Under the pieces are notes generated by a model. It saw only the letters and a program-made list of their open reading frames with translations. It had not been told where the DNA came from and ran no database searches. Below are positions 9,151-17,729 of a stretch of DNA of 64,000 nucleotides, in pieces (position 1 is the first letter of the stretch; the number at the start of each line of letters is the position of its first letter). Both the position numbers and the translations under genes were made by a program. Source of the DNA: Firmicutes bacterium HGW-Firmicutes-14 (GTDB taxonomy: Bacteria; Bacillota; Thermincolia; Thermincolales; UBA2595); assembly GCA_002840275.1 (NCBI GenBank), contig PHAB01000010.1, positions 47,162-111,161 of the forward strand, written 5' to 3'.

Positions 9151-9717
9151 TCACTCCCTGTTCACTTCGTTCATTGCCTGCTCCACGCCTGTTTCCAAGG
9201 CTGCCACAACCGCATCAGCAGCTTTTTTTACGGCTGTGGTCATTATCTTTCCCTCTTCTTCATTAAATTTGCCCAGGACGTAATCCACCGATTCAAAACG
9301 TTCGTCTTCCGGGCGGCCGATTCCAATCCGCAGCCGGGGAAAATCCTCGGTCTGGATCATATAAATTATTGACTTCATGCCATTATGTCCCCCCGGTCCG
9401 CCTTTCATCCGGAGGCGGATTTTTCCCAGGGGCAGATCCATATCATCATAGATTACCAGAATATCCCCGGGCTCGGCCTTGTACCACGAGATCATATCAA
9501 ACACGGCCTCACCGCTGAGGTTCATAAATGTCTGGGGTTTGGCCAGGACCACCTTTTCCCCATTCACAAGCCCTTCCCCGATAAGACTTTTAAATTTAAG
9601 TTTGTCTGTTTTTATGCCCAGCTTTTCGGCGAGATAATCTATGGTCATGAACCCTGTGTTATGCCTGGTAGCGGCATAGTTCTTTCCGGGGTTTCCCAGT
9701 CCGATTATAAGTTTCAT
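9151..9717 (-). CDS. pth: Peptidyl-tRNA hydrolase
   Basis: A 188-residue protein with the full Pth signature: IGLGNPGKNYAATRHNTGF at the N-terminus (catalytic His in RHNTGF, substrate-binding Asn), then KPQTFMNLSG and the central GGHNGMKSI. It releases tRNA from prematurely dropped peptidyl-tRNA. It follows ctc as in B. subtilis (spoVC), where the essential gene was first found through a sporulation mutant. Length is normal for the family. Confidence 0.97.
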   Translation of the reverse strand: MKLIIGLGNPGKNYAATRHNTGFMTIDYLAEKLGIKTDKLKFKSLIGEGLVNGEKVVLAKPQTFMNLSGEAVFDMISWYKAEPGDILVIYDDMDLPLGKIRLRMKGGPGGHNGMKSIIYMIQTEDFPRLRIGIGRPEDERFESVDYVLGKFNEEEGKIMTTAVKKAADAVVAALETGVEQAMNEVNRE

Positions 9718-9785
9718 GATAATTCCAACCTCTCTTGTTCCTGCTTTTCAATTCGATGACTTTGCCTGATTTCCTGCAAAACAAA

Positions 9786-9818
9786 AACGGGTGAGCAGAA
9801 ATTACTACTCACCCCGTT
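9786..9818 (-). terminator. Likely Rho-independent terminator after ctc
   Basis: AACGGGTGAG pairs with CTCACCCCGTT (one bulged base) around a 12-base loop; on the minus strand the hairpin is followed by TTTTGTTTTG. It lies 47 bp past the ctc stop and upstream of pth. Confidence 0.65.
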
Positions 9819-9864
9819 AGACATGTCCACTGAACCCCACTTATTTCAGGCAGGCGGACCTGGC

Positions 9865-10533
9865 TTATTCCCCGGCCTCTGTTTCAGGCCCAGTACCTTC
9901 TCCTGCAGGAGCGCCTCCGGCTTCAGTTCCCTCGGCCGCTTCGCCTTCCCCATCCCTGGGTTCCTCGGCCATTCTGGGGGCAACAATACTTACCAGTGTT
10001 GTATCAGAATCAGTAAGTATTTTATAATCAGGTGATTCAGGAATGTCACCTACAGTTAGCCTGTCACCAATATTTAGTGCACTGATATCGATCTGTATGG
10101 AATCAGGTATATTAGCAGGCAGACATTCGATTTCCAGTTCACGGACCCCGGTTTGCAGAATCCCTCCGTCCTTCTGGCCTTCTGGTTCCCCCCGAAGCGC
10201 CACGGGAGTTGTAGTATTAATCTTTTCCTTCATGGAAATTTTGCACAAATCCGCGTGGATTATATTCCCCTTCAGGGGATCCCTCTGTAATTCTTTTACC
10301 ATTACGACAAACTTATCCTGTCCGGACTTATTGCCGACCACCAGGTCGATCAGGGTATTTCTGCCTTTTTTCCGGATTATGGATTCCAGTTCTTTGACAT
10401 TAAGTTCGACCGGCTGTGCTTCAGTTCCCATTCCATAAACCACCGCCGGTATTTTGCCCTGGTCGCGCAGGCCGTGAATATATCCTTTTGACTGGATTTC
10501 CCTCGCATTGGCATTGATAGTGACTTCAGCCAT
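9865..10533 (-). CDS. ctc: Ribosomal protein L25/general stress protein Ctc
   Basis: A 222-residue protein. The N-terminal ~90 residues are the L25 5S-rRNA-binding fold (RGQIPAVVYG-type segment GKIPAVVYGMGTE, then KGNIIHADLCKI). The TL5/Ctc C-terminal beta domain follows (residues ~95-185). The last ~35 residues are Glu/Gly/Ala-rich (EGEAAEGTEAGGAP), a common disordered tail. It binds 5S rRNA in the large ribosomal subunit. In B. subtilis ctc directly follows prs; here 3.7 kb of other genes separate them. Confidence 0.95.
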   Translation of the reverse strand: MAEVTINANAREIQSKGYIHGLRDQGKIPAVVYGMGTEAQPVELNVKELESIIRKKGRNTLIDLVVGNKSGQDKFVVMVKELQRDPLKGNIIHADLCKISMKEKINTTTPVALRGEPEGQKDGGILQTGVRELEIECLPANIPDSIQIDISALNIGDRLTVGDIPESPDYKILTDSDTTLVSIVAPRMAEEPRDGEGEAAEGTEAGGAPAGEGTGPETEAGE

Positions 10534-10753
10534 GTTTATCCTCCTTTAATATGTATTATCTGTTATTAGTGTCCCAAAGAAGGAACTTTCCGTTTTCCTA
10601 CTTCTATAAGCCAACAAAATATCCCTTTATTTTTTTATATTTTGCGTCCATTTGAAGCAATTTTCCTTTATGGGCTAGTATTTCCCGTAAACTGGAATAA
10701 CAAACATAATCCATGAATAATATGGTAGCAAAGAAATTTTTGGGGGGTTTTAA

Positions 10754-11551
10754 ATGAAAAAGAGCCGTAAATTCATCTCAATGCCAATAGTAAGTCTGGA
10801 AGAAGGCATTCAAATCGGTTCTGTAAGGAACCTGGTTGTTGACCCGGCGAAACAGGATATTGCAGCAATAATCGTTGATCAGCGCCGCTGGTTCCGGGAA
10901 CAGAAAATAATCCCCTATGCAAAGGTAAGGAGTATAGGCAATGATGCCATAACCATAGACCAGTCAGCAAATGTCCAGAAATCCGTAAGCCTGCCGCAGA
11001 TTCTGAAACTGATGAAGGAAAACATCAATCCCATTGGGGCCAGGGTAATTACGGAAAGCGGTACCGTCCTGGGAGAGGTTGATGAATACTACATAGATGA
11101 AGAAACAGGAAAGATTCTCCAGCTTGAAATCAGCGGCAAGCTGCTGGAAAGCCTTTTTAAGGGGAAAGGACTAATGTCCGCAGAATATATCCGGACCTTT
11201 GGTTCAAAAATAATTGTCGTCAGGGACGGCACCGAAGAAAAACTGGAAAAACTGGACGGCGGGCTTAATGAAACAATCCATACCATAAAAGAGAATACCA
11301 CCAATCTCTGGGAGTCAACCAAAAAACAAACCAAAAAAATAAGCAAAAACCTGAAGGATAAATACGAGAAAAAAAGTAAAGATGAAAAAACTGCTGTTGA
11401 AGAGCCGGCCCCCGAACCTGACCCCAATATGGATATTACCGGAGAAGTAGAGATAAAAAATGAGGAAGTCCTTAATGAAATCTCCGATACATCCCAGACT
11501 TTAGATGAACCGGGTACGGAAAATGAACCGGAACAGCCTAAAGGCGTATAG
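10754..11551 (+). CDS. PRC-barrel domain protein with charged C-terminal tail
   Basis: A 265-residue protein on the opposite strand to the surrounding core genes. Two PRC-barrel repeats are visible: residues ~1-80 (SMPIVSLEEGIQIGSVRNLVVDP) and ~90-165 (GARVITESGTVLGEVDEYYIDEETG). The rest is a Lys/Glu-rich, probably coiled or disordered segment (residues 175-265) with an acidic end. PRC barrels serve in RNA processing and photosynthetic reaction-centre assembly, and as small sensory or scaffold modules; no specific role can be read here. The ribosome binding site is GGGGGG. It converges on the YpiB-like gene at a shared terminator. Confidence 0.8.
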   Translation: MKKSRKFISMPIVSLEEGIQIGSVRNLVVDPAKQDIAAIIVDQRRWFREQKIIPYAKVRSIGNDAITIDQSANVQKSVSLPQILKLMKENINPIGARVITESGTVLGEVDEYYIDEETGKILQLEISGKLLESLFKGKGLMSAEYIRTFGSKIIVVRDGTEEKLEKLDGGLNETIHTIKENTTNLWESTKKQTKKISKNLKDKYEKKSKDEKTAVEEPAPEPDPNMDITGEVEIKNEEVLNEISDTSQTLDEPGTENEPEQPKGV

Positions 11552-11602
11552 TAAAAAAAAGAGGTCCCCGCTTCTGCAGCTTGTTGATGGGGCCTCTTTT
11601 TT
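11551..11602. terminator. Bidirectional terminator between convergent genes
   Basis: AAAAAAAAGAGGTCCCC pairs with GGGGCCTCTTTTTT around a loop of about 17 bases. A-run on one side and T-run on the other let it work in both directions, for the PRC-barrel gene (plus) and the YpiB-like gene (minus). Confidence 0.85.
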
Positions 11603-12146
11603 ACTCCACTATTTTCTTGAATTCCGCAGTAAGGTCAAAGAATTTTTCCTTGTCACCTTCCTGCAGTGCTAGGTCGATCTGGGCCAAAAGCGTTGTCTTG
11701 TGCCGTTCTTTGCAAATTATCGCACGGGTCAATTCCCATTCAAGCCTCTTAACCACCTGATGATAGAATATCTTGCGCCTTATATCCTGTTTATTATTTA
11801 AAACAGCCCGCTGCAGTGAAGATATTACTGTGGATTTAAAAGACAGACGGACAAAAAAGTCCTCGGGAGGGAGGGAATCCAGGAGATTCATTATTTCATC
11901 AATATCTTCATAATACCTGTCATTAAGCCGGCATAAAAAAGACACTGTTGATGAATCCACTGCAGAAATCAGCAGGGCATTGGGCAGGTATCTGACATCC
12001 TCAACAAAATGTGTCTTTATAAGCAGTTCCTCATTATCAATAAGAAACTCTAAAATTTTTGCCGTGTCAGACCGTTTTAGTCTGTGTTTTTCCAAGAACC
12101 AGTCTATATATTTTTTTTTCTTATAAACTAAAATTGCCTCTTCCAT
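11601..12146 (-). CDS. YpiB/UPF0302-family protein with IDEAL motif
   Basis: A 181-residue protein. Residues ~10-125 match the UPF0302 domain. The C-terminus (LLAQIDLALQEGDKEKFFDLTAEF, residues ~150-175 by position) has the shape of the short IDEAL domain found at the end of B. subtilis YpiB. The ATG at 12146 is preceded by AGGTGG five bases upstream and is preferred to an in-frame GTG at 12155. The molecular function of YpiB is not established. It lies downstream of the CODH-like gene with a 121-bp gap that holds no clear terminator, so co-transcription is possible. Confidence 0.75.
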   Translation of the reverse strand: MEEAILVYKKKKYIDWFLEKHRLKRSDTAKILEFLIDNEELLIKTHFVEDVRYLPNALLISAVDSSTVSFLCRLNDRYYEDIDEIMNLLDSLPPEDFFVRLSFKSTVISSLQRAVLNNKQDIRRKIFYHQVVKRLEWELTRAIICKERHKTTLLAQIDLALQEGDKEKFFDLTAEFKKIVE

Positions 12147-12267
12147 AATTACCACCTAAAACTTATAGTCAACTTAGGTAATATTCTAAGCTGTAATAAG
12201 AATTAGACACCGTTAGATAAAAACCTTTTGTGTAATAGGTGGTAATTTATGGCAAGCAGGTCCGGGG

Positions 12268-14181
12268 TTAATCCAAGCCTATTTTTATACGTTTTTTTAT
12301 AATATGTTTTTCAATACCCCATGCCGCTTCCTTCGGGTCATCACTCAGGAAGGCCTTTCCTCCGGTGACCTTCTCCAGTCCCTCGGTCAGGAATCTGAGT
12401 ACCCGGGGACCTCCCGTTACCTGGGGAAATGGTGATAAATGTGTATATAAACCAAACGGCAGGGCAAACATGGCATAAATTAAACCTTTTTGATCCAGGT
12501 ACTGGGACACCGAAACAGCCGCCGGCATATCTGCCGGGTCTATTCCCAACCGGTCTGCCAGGAGTGTTATAAGCATGGATACCCGTCCGGCATCGGCTGA
12601 TGTCCCAAAATTAAGCGCCGGCGGGATATTCCAGTTACGGCATATTTCCTGCAGACCCGGCCCCGCCAAACCGGCTGCATCATTATTACTCAACCCGGCA
12701 GCTCCCAGGCCGATGCTACCGCTCCCACAACTGACAACCAGGATGTCTCTTTTGATAAGCTCCCCTGCCAGCTTTACAGCCATATAATCATGAGGACCGG
12801 TCGAAAGGGTGGTACCGTTAACCAGAGCCGCTATCCCCTTTAGTTTTCCCTCTTTAATAGCCATGACCAGTGGTCCGGGGTCACCCCCCATCATGTTGAG
12901 AAGAGACTCTGTAGAAAAGCCTGCTATCACCCTGTTAGTATTTTGCGGAACTCCGCTGCCTGCATTTCCTTTCCGCTGCCGGAAATTTTCGACTGCCATT
13001 CCAATAAGTGTTTCGGCCAGCGACCCGGCTTCCGAAGGTTTATACGCAAGATTTCTCTCGACACCGGGAAGCCTCACCAACCCTCCGACAGTGACCAGTT
13101 TTACCCCGTACTTTGTTTCATAAGGTTTCAGGTTAGGCGGAGAACTTCCTGTATCCATAACAAATACATCTATAGTCCCGGTGGCAAGGGCCGGTTCTAT
13201 TGTCAGCCAGTTGCCGGTCAGGCCACGGAATATTTCATCTGCGGGCAAACGCTGCATCATTTCCTGCCCGGTTTCACAAGAGCCGATGATTCGGAGGCCC
13301 TTGGCTCCGGCATCCCTGGCGAACTGTTGAACCTTAGAATCCCTTGCCATATAATATGTGGCAAACCCAACCCAGGGCTGGTGCCCGTTAAACACAATAT
13401 TAACATAATCAGGCTCCAGGACCCCCAAGTCGACCTCTGCTTCATGAGGCTCAGGAGTACCTAAAAGTATATCCTGAACCATTTCCAGCCCCACCTGAGC
13501 CCCGTAAACAGTGGAAATACCGAGGCACATGGCTTTTCGAGCCAATGATACAAAATCTCCGTCTGTATTTGTCAGACAACTGGCTGCAGCATCTTTAATC
13601 TCAAAAAGGATGCCGGTGGGATATATCCCCAGGTCCCGCCAAAGTTTCTGCCGGGATACGGGAGTAAAGGCATCGATTATTTTGCTTGACTGCCCATAAC
13701 CACGGTGGAGTTCATACATTAAGAAATTACCCAACCCCAGGGCCACTTGTTCAGGGGTTCCATTGGTGGCAATCCCGCACCTCCCGGCAAACCAGTATAG
13801 TTTATTCCTGTCCATAATATTAAAGGGTGTCTTCCCTTCAGCCGTTGATTTCAAAGTTCTATACGCTTCATAAGCGTGATGTGCATATGCAGAAGCGCCC
13901 ATAATATTACGTAAGAGCATATCCCGCATAGCCATGGCATCCGGGCCTATACCACAGACCCCCAGTTCCGCACTGTATTCACTTGAAATACGGCAGGGTC
14001 CGTTAGTACAGAACTGGCAGCTGACCCCTGTGAGGCAATAATTACACCTAATCTTTTCCTGGGGTTCATAACGGTCAAAAGTGTTGTTCATTCCATCTTC
14101 CCGGAGTATTTCGTACATTTTCCGGACAGAATCATGGATACTGACCCTCCCGTCCAGCCGGTTTCGATTCCTGTCAGCCAA
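12268..14181 (-). CDS. Divergent anaerobic carbon monoxide dehydrogenase (CooS-family) protein lacking most C-cluster ligands
   Basis: A 637-residue protein, the normal CooS length, alignable from the N-terminal FeS region to the C-terminal TGGKAFLSDDP segment. Residues C46, C49, C55, C58, C63 and C76 (CNYC...SCQFC...GPC...GVCG) give the B-cluster Cys, while the D-cluster pattern is altered: the usual adjacent second Cys is Ser and an extra Cys creates CxxC. The His of the C cluster is kept (NGHQP, H267). The Cys sites differ: GSCETG has one Cys where CODHs have CC, DTGSS replaces DVQC, VNGTT replaces VGCNN, SCGSGS replaces TGCAA (Cys shifted), and GTSAD replaces GSCVD. Normal CO oxidation is therefore unlikely. 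The start is a TTG at 14181 with GGGGG upstream; a longer TTG start at 14232 lacks one. No cooC or acs genes are adjacent. Confidence 0.85.
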   Translation of the reverse strand: MADRNRNRLDGRVSIHDSVRKMYEILREDGMNNTFDRYEPQEKIRCNYCLTGVSCQFCTNGPCRISSEYSAELGVCGIGPDAMAMRDMLLRNIMGASAYAHHAYEAYRTLKSTAEGKTPFNIMDRNKLYWFAGRCGIATNGTPEQVALGLGNFLMYELHRGYGQSSKIIDAFTPVSRQKLWRDLGIYPTGILFEIKDAAASCLTNTDGDFVSLARKAMCLGISTVYGAQVGLEMVQDILLGTPEPHEAEVDLGVLEPDYVNIVFNGHQPWVGFATYYMARDSKVQQFARDAGAKGLRIIGSCETGQEMMQRLPADEIFRGLTGNWLTIEPALATGTIDVFVMDTGSSPPNLKPYETKYGVKLVTVGGLVRLPGVERNLAYKPSEAGSLAETLIGMAVENFRQRKGNAGSGVPQNTNRVIAGFSTESLLNMMGGDPGPLVMAIKEGKLKGIAALVNGTTLSTGPHDYMAVKLAGELIKRDILVVSCGSGSIGLGAAGLSNNDAAGLAGPGLQEICRNWNIPPALNFGTSADAGRVSMLITLLADRLGIDPADMPAAVSVSQYLDQKGLIYAMFALPFGLYTHLSPFPQVTGGPRVLRFLTEGLEKVTGGKAFLSDDPKEAAWGIEKHIIKKRIKIGLD

Positions 14182-14194
14182 TGGTATGGATCCC

Positions 14195-14223
14195 CCTTTA
14201 TCTAAATTACGGCATTCAATATT
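14195..14223 (-). promoter_or_regulatory. Weak candidate sigma-A promoter for the CODH-like gene
   Basis: On the minus strand TTGAGG and TAATTT are spaced by 17 bp just downstream of the prs terminator, ending about 15-20 bp before the TTG start chosen for the CODH-like gene. Both boxes are imperfect. If real, the longer TTG start (14232) could not be used, because it lies within the promoter. Confidence 0.3.
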
Positions 14224-14255
14224 CTTCCTCAACAGGTCTTATTTATTCCGGAAAC

Positions 14256-14293
14256 AAAAAGGAGCCGATTCAACGTTTGAATCAGCTCCTTTT
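14256..14293 (-). terminator. Rho-independent terminator after prs
   Basis: AAAAGGAGC-GATTCAA pairs with TTTGAATC-GCTCCTTTT (one mismatch) around a very short loop. On the minus strand it ends CTCCTTTTTGTTT. It closes the ispE-to-prs operon and separates it from the CODH-like gene. Confidence 0.9.
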
Positions 14294-14315
14294 CGTTTTT
14301 GGCCCAAAAGCCGTA

Positions 14316-15263
14316 TTACGCAAACAGTTTACTGACCGACAGGTCCTCATGTATTCTGATAATGGCTTCCCCCAGCAGAGGAGCCACTGACAGCACTCTT
14401 ATTTTATCGATCGCTTTATGCTCAGGAAGTGGTATCGTATTGGTTATAATCACTTCTTTTATGGGCGATTTCTCAAGCCTTTCTATGGCCGGTCCGGACA
14501 GTACACCATGGGTGCAGCAGGCGAATATTTCCTTTGCCCCGCGTTCCAGAAGGGCCTCAGCGCCCTGAGTAATGGTGCCTGCTGTGTCTATGATATCATC
14601 GATCATTATGATCGTCTTCCCGTTCACATCACCGATAATGTTCATAATCTCAGCCACATTTGGCTCAGGTCTCCGTTTGTCTATTATAGCTATAGCCGCA
14701 CCTATACGTTCTGCCATATCCCGGGAACGGGTAACCCCTCCCAAGTCTGGTGAAACAACCAACACATCTTCAAGGTTCTTACTGAGGAAGTATTCGGCCA
14801 ATATAGGCACCCCGGGCAGATGATCCACAGGGATATCAAAAAAGCCCTGAATCTGGCCTGCGTGAAGGTCCATGGTAATGACTCTCATGGCCCCGCTCGC
14901 TGTTATTATATTGGCTAATAACTTTGAAGTTATCGGGTCACGGGCCCTGGCCTTCCGGTCCTGCCTGGCGTATCCGTAATATGGGACTACTGCGGTAATC
15001 CTCCGTGCTGACGCCCTCTTCAGGGCATCAATAACAATCAGCAGTTCCATGATGTTCTCATTAACCGGCTCACAGGTAGGCTGGATAACGAAAACATCCG
15101 CTCCACGCACGCTCTCATTAATTTTAACATGGATTTCACCGTCACTGAATCTGGATACTTTCGATTCACCCATTGATACACCCAGGTATTCTGCAATTTC
15201 CTGGGCCAGGCTCAAATTAGCGTTCCCCGAAAAGATTTTGAGTTTCCGATTAAAAATTGGCAT
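14316..15263 (-). CDS. prs: Ribose-phosphate pyrophosphokinase
   Basis: A 315-residue class I PRPP synthetase. It makes PRPP from ribose 5-phosphate and ATP for nucleotide, His, Trp and NAD synthesis. Visible motifs: [14 protein letters not shown] at the N-terminus, the flexible loop YGYARQDRK with catalytic Arg/Lys, the [11 protein letters not shown] divalent-cation/allosteric segment, and the PRPP loop [11 protein letters not shown] at about residues 218-228. GGGAGG precedes the ATG. It follows glmU as in most Firmicutes. Confidence 0.98.
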   Translation of the reverse strand: MPIFNRKLKIFSGNANLSLAQEIAEYLGVSMGESKVSRFSDGEIHVKINESVRGADVFVIQPTCEPVNENIMELLIVIDALKRASARRITAVVPYYGYARQDRKARARDPITSKLLANIITASGAMRVITMDLHAGQIQGFFDIPVDHLPGVPILAEYFLSKNLEDVLVVSPDLGGVTRSRDMAERIGAAIAIIDKRRPEPNVAEIMNIIGDVNGKTIIMIDDIIDTAGTITQGAEALLERGAKEIFACCTHGVLSGPAIERLEKSPIKEVIITNTIPLPEHKAIDKIRVLSVAPLLGEAIIRIHEDLSVSKLFA

Positions 15264-15333
15264 TGGCTGTAAAAACCTCCCAGCAAGAAAAATAAATAAT
15301 ATCTTTTTTACACTTTGTTCCTATATAATTATA

Positions 15334-16707
15334 TCACTTTTTCTTGGTTTTTCTAGCAACCCATCCCGGGTATACCACCTGTTTGCTTCTCTCCACACAT
15401 AAAGCGCCTTCAGGAACATTCTTGGTCACTGTGGACCCGGCCCCCACTATAGCTTCCCGGCCAATATTCACCGGTGCGACCAGGTTGGAATTGCTTCCGA
15501 TAAAGGCCTTATCCCCGATAACAGTTTTAGATTTTCTCGAACCGTCGTAATTGCACGTTATGGTGCCTGCCCCAACATTAACCTGTTCACCAATTTCAGC
15601 ATCACCCACATAGCTCAGGTGAGGAACTTTACTGCCCTGGCCAATAACAGATTTTTTGATTTCTACGAAATCTCCTACTTTGACATCGTCTCTCAACACC
15701 GTCCCGGGCCTGATATAGGCAAAAGGCCCGACAGTAACACTGTTCCCTATGACCGATTCCGCCACCACCGAATTGTGTATGGTTGAATCATGCCCCACTT
15801 CTACATGACTAAGGCGGGAATAAGGGCCGATACGGCAATTAGGGCCAATTTGGCACCTGCCCTCAATAATTGTCCCGGGATAAATAATTGAATCCGGACC
15901 GATAGAAACATCCCTGTCTATATAAGTATTGTGAGGATCAATGATTGTTACACCCTCTACCATAAGCTCTTCCAGGACCCTGTGCCTTAATGCCCTTTCT
16001 GCTTCAGCCAGCTGGACCCTGTCGTTTATGCCCATAACTTCTAAAGAATCTCCTATCCTGACCGTCCCAATACTGTTCCCCATCTTTCTGATAATTGCAA
16101 GGACATCGGTAAGATAAAATTCCCCCTGGGCATTGGCCGGACTTATTTCCCGCAAACCGCTGAAGAGGCTTTGCCCGTTGAAACAATATATTCCCGTATT
16201 AATTTCATTAATATTAAGCTGTTCGGAAGAAGCATCTTTATGTTCTACTATGCCTTCAACAGAGCCGTTTTCATTTCTTAAAATCCTCCCATATCCTTTA
16301 GGGTCATCCACGACCGCCGTCAAAACAGTGACAGAAGCGCCGGACCTGTCATGAGATTCAATCAATCCAGCCAGAGTATCAGGTGTAATGAGGGGAGTAT
16401 CGCCACATAAAACCAGGACATTGCCGTTAACGCCGGACAGAAGCGGTCCTGCCTGCATTACGGCATGACCTGTCCCCAGTTGTTCTTCCTGTTTGACCCA
16501 CTCAACTCCGGCATCAATCGCTTTCCGCACAGTTTCCGCTCCATGACCTATAACAACAATGTTACGGCTAATCCCCGCTTTCTCTGCCGCTCTTATTACG
16601 TGACAGAGCATCGGCTGCCCGCAAATATTATGCAAGACCTTGGGAATCTGTGATTTCATACGTGTACCCTTACCGGCTGCCAAAATAATTGAGACTGTGT
16701 TTCCCAA
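15334..16707 (-). CDS. glmU: Bifunctional UDP-N-acetylglucosamine pyrophosphorylase/glucosamine-1-phosphate N-acetyltransferase
   Basis: A 457-residue protein, full length. The N-terminal uridyltransferase has LAAGKGTRMKS (residues ~10-20) and LCGDTPLI. The C-terminal left-handed beta helix has many hexapeptide repeats (residues ~255-440) and the acetyl-CoA site around KNVPEGAL. It makes UDP-GlcNAc, the precursor of peptidoglycan. The start is a TTG behind AGGGAGGAGACAGTA. It stands between spoVG and prs, as in B. subtilis. Confidence 0.98.
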   Translation of the reverse strand: MGNTVSIILAAGKGTRMKSQIPKVLHNICGQPMLCHVIRAAEKAGISRNIVVIGHGAETVRKAIDAGVEWVKQEEQLGTGHAVMQAGPLLSGVNGNVLVLCGDTPLITPDTLAGLIESHDRSGASVTVLTAVVDDPKGYGRILRNENGSVEGIVEHKDASSEQLNINEINTGIYCFNGQSLFSGLREISPANAQGEFYLTDVLAIIRKMGNSIGTVRIGDSLEVMGINDRVQLAEAERALRHRVLEELMVEGVTIIDPHNTYIDRDVSIGPDSIIYPGTIIEGRCQIGPNCRIGPYSRLSHVEVGHDSTIHNSVVAESVIGNSVTVGPFAYIRPGTVLRDDVKVGDFVEIKKSVIGQGSKVPHLSYVGDAEIGEQVNVGAGTITCNYDGSRKSKTVIGDKAFIGSNSNLVAPVNIGREAIVGAGSTVTKNVPEGALCVERSKQVVYPGWVARKTKKK

Positions 16708-16850
16708 TACTGTCTCCTCCCTGTTTAATGCTGTTAGCAGTCTTTGCCTTCAGATATTATATTATTCCACGGAAAACCGAGTTTTCCTGCGGTTTTTGAA
16801 AATCTTCGCGTGTCTTTTAACCACAAGGGGTTCTTCAAAAGGTGGTATAC

Positions 16851-16884
16851 CCCCAAAAAAAAAACAGGAACATTACACTCCTGT
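16851..16884 (-). terminator. Rho-independent terminator after spoVG
   Basis: ACAGGA/TCCTGT stem (16864-16869 with 16879-16884) followed on the minus strand by an uninterrupted run of about ten T residues. It lies 24 bp past the spoVG stop, so glmU must be reached by read-through or by its own promoter. Confidence 0.8.
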
Positions 16885-16907
16885 CAATACAGTATAAATA
16901 AATACAC

Positions 16908-17165
16908 TTACGCTAATGCGTTTTGGTAAGCTTCAAGCACTGCGGACTGAATAATTTCCCGTGCATTTTGAGTAATCGGATGAGCTATATCCCTGAACTC
17001 CCCTTCCGGAGTTTTACGGCTCGGCATAGCTACAAACAAACCATTCTGCCCCTCTACCACCTTTACATCATGGATAACAAAAGAATCATCCAGAGTCACA
17101 GAAACTATGGCCTTCATTTTACCGTCCACATTAATTTTCCTCACCCGCACATCAGTAACATTCAT
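16908..17165 (-). CDS. spoVG: Septation/sporulation regulator SpoVG
   Basis: An 85-residue protein starting [12 protein letters not shown], almost the family consensus, and containing [20 protein letters not shown] and FRDIAHPI. SpoVG is a small RNA/DNA-binding protein acting on septation, sporulation and surface genes. The start at 17165 is chosen over an upstream ATG because AAAGGGGG is 11 bases ahead and because of the family N-terminus. It lies between ridA and glmU as in B. subtilis. Confidence 0.97.
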   Translation of the reverse strand: MNVTDVRVRKINVDGKMKAIVSVTLDDSFVIHDVKVVEGQNGLFVAMPSRKTPEGEFRDIAHPITQNAREIIQSAVLEAYQNALA

Positions 17166-17290
17166 TTTCTTCGCATCCCCCTTTTGCCCAGACAAAATCA
17201 TTCCTTAATTTTGATTATTCTGCATATCCCATGGAAATCCTCCCCGATTGCAAAAATTTTTTGAAGATTTTTAATTTACTGAGAATGGGT

Positions 17291-17671
17291 CTAAATAAGC
17301 GCTATCGCCTCAATTTCAATTTTTACATCCTTTGGCAAACGGGCTACTTCCACAGTAGATCTGGCAGGGGGATTAAGGTGAAAAAACTCGGAATAGATAT
17401 TGTTAATAACAGGAAAATCTCTCATATCTTTTATAAACAGGGTTGTTTTTACAACTTTCTCAAGAGATGTGCCGGCCGCGGAAAGGACGGCATCCAGGTT
17501 TTTTAATACCTGGCGGGTCTGGTTTTCAATGTCTTCGGCGATCGTTTCTTTAGTCACCGGGTCAAGGGGAATCTGTCCGGACACAAACACCAGGCTTCCC
17601 GTTTTGACAGCCTGGGAATATGGGCCTATTGCTTCCGGCGCCCTCTCTGTAACCACAATCTCTTTTGTCAT
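17291..17671 (-). CDS. ridA: RidA (YjgF/YER057c/UK114) enamine/imine deaminase
   Basis: A 126-residue protein with the RidA signature: EAIGPYSQAV near residue 14, LVFVSGQIPLDP around 28-39, and the C-terminal NPPARSTVEVARLPKDVKIEIEA with the conserved Arg that binds the 2-aminoacrylate carboxylate. RidA hydrolyses reactive enamines made by PLP enzymes. This is B. subtilis YabJ by position, directly upstream of spoVG. Confidence 0.97.
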   Translation of the reverse strand: MTKEIVVTERAPEAIGPYSQAVKTGSLVFVSGQIPLDPVTKETIAEDIENQTRQVLKNLDAVLSAAGTSLEKVVKTTLFIKDMRDFPVINNIYSEFFHLNPPARSTVEVARLPKDVKIEIEAIALI

Positions 17672-17729
17672 TCTTAACTCCTCCTTTTTAACTTAACATA
17701 TGATTTGTTTTTAAAACAAAAAAACCGGC

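Noticed and set aside
12268..14181. Functional CO dehydrogenase for the Wood-Ljungdahl pathway
   Set aside because: C-cluster cysteines are missing and no acsB, acsCD or cooC gene is adjacent.
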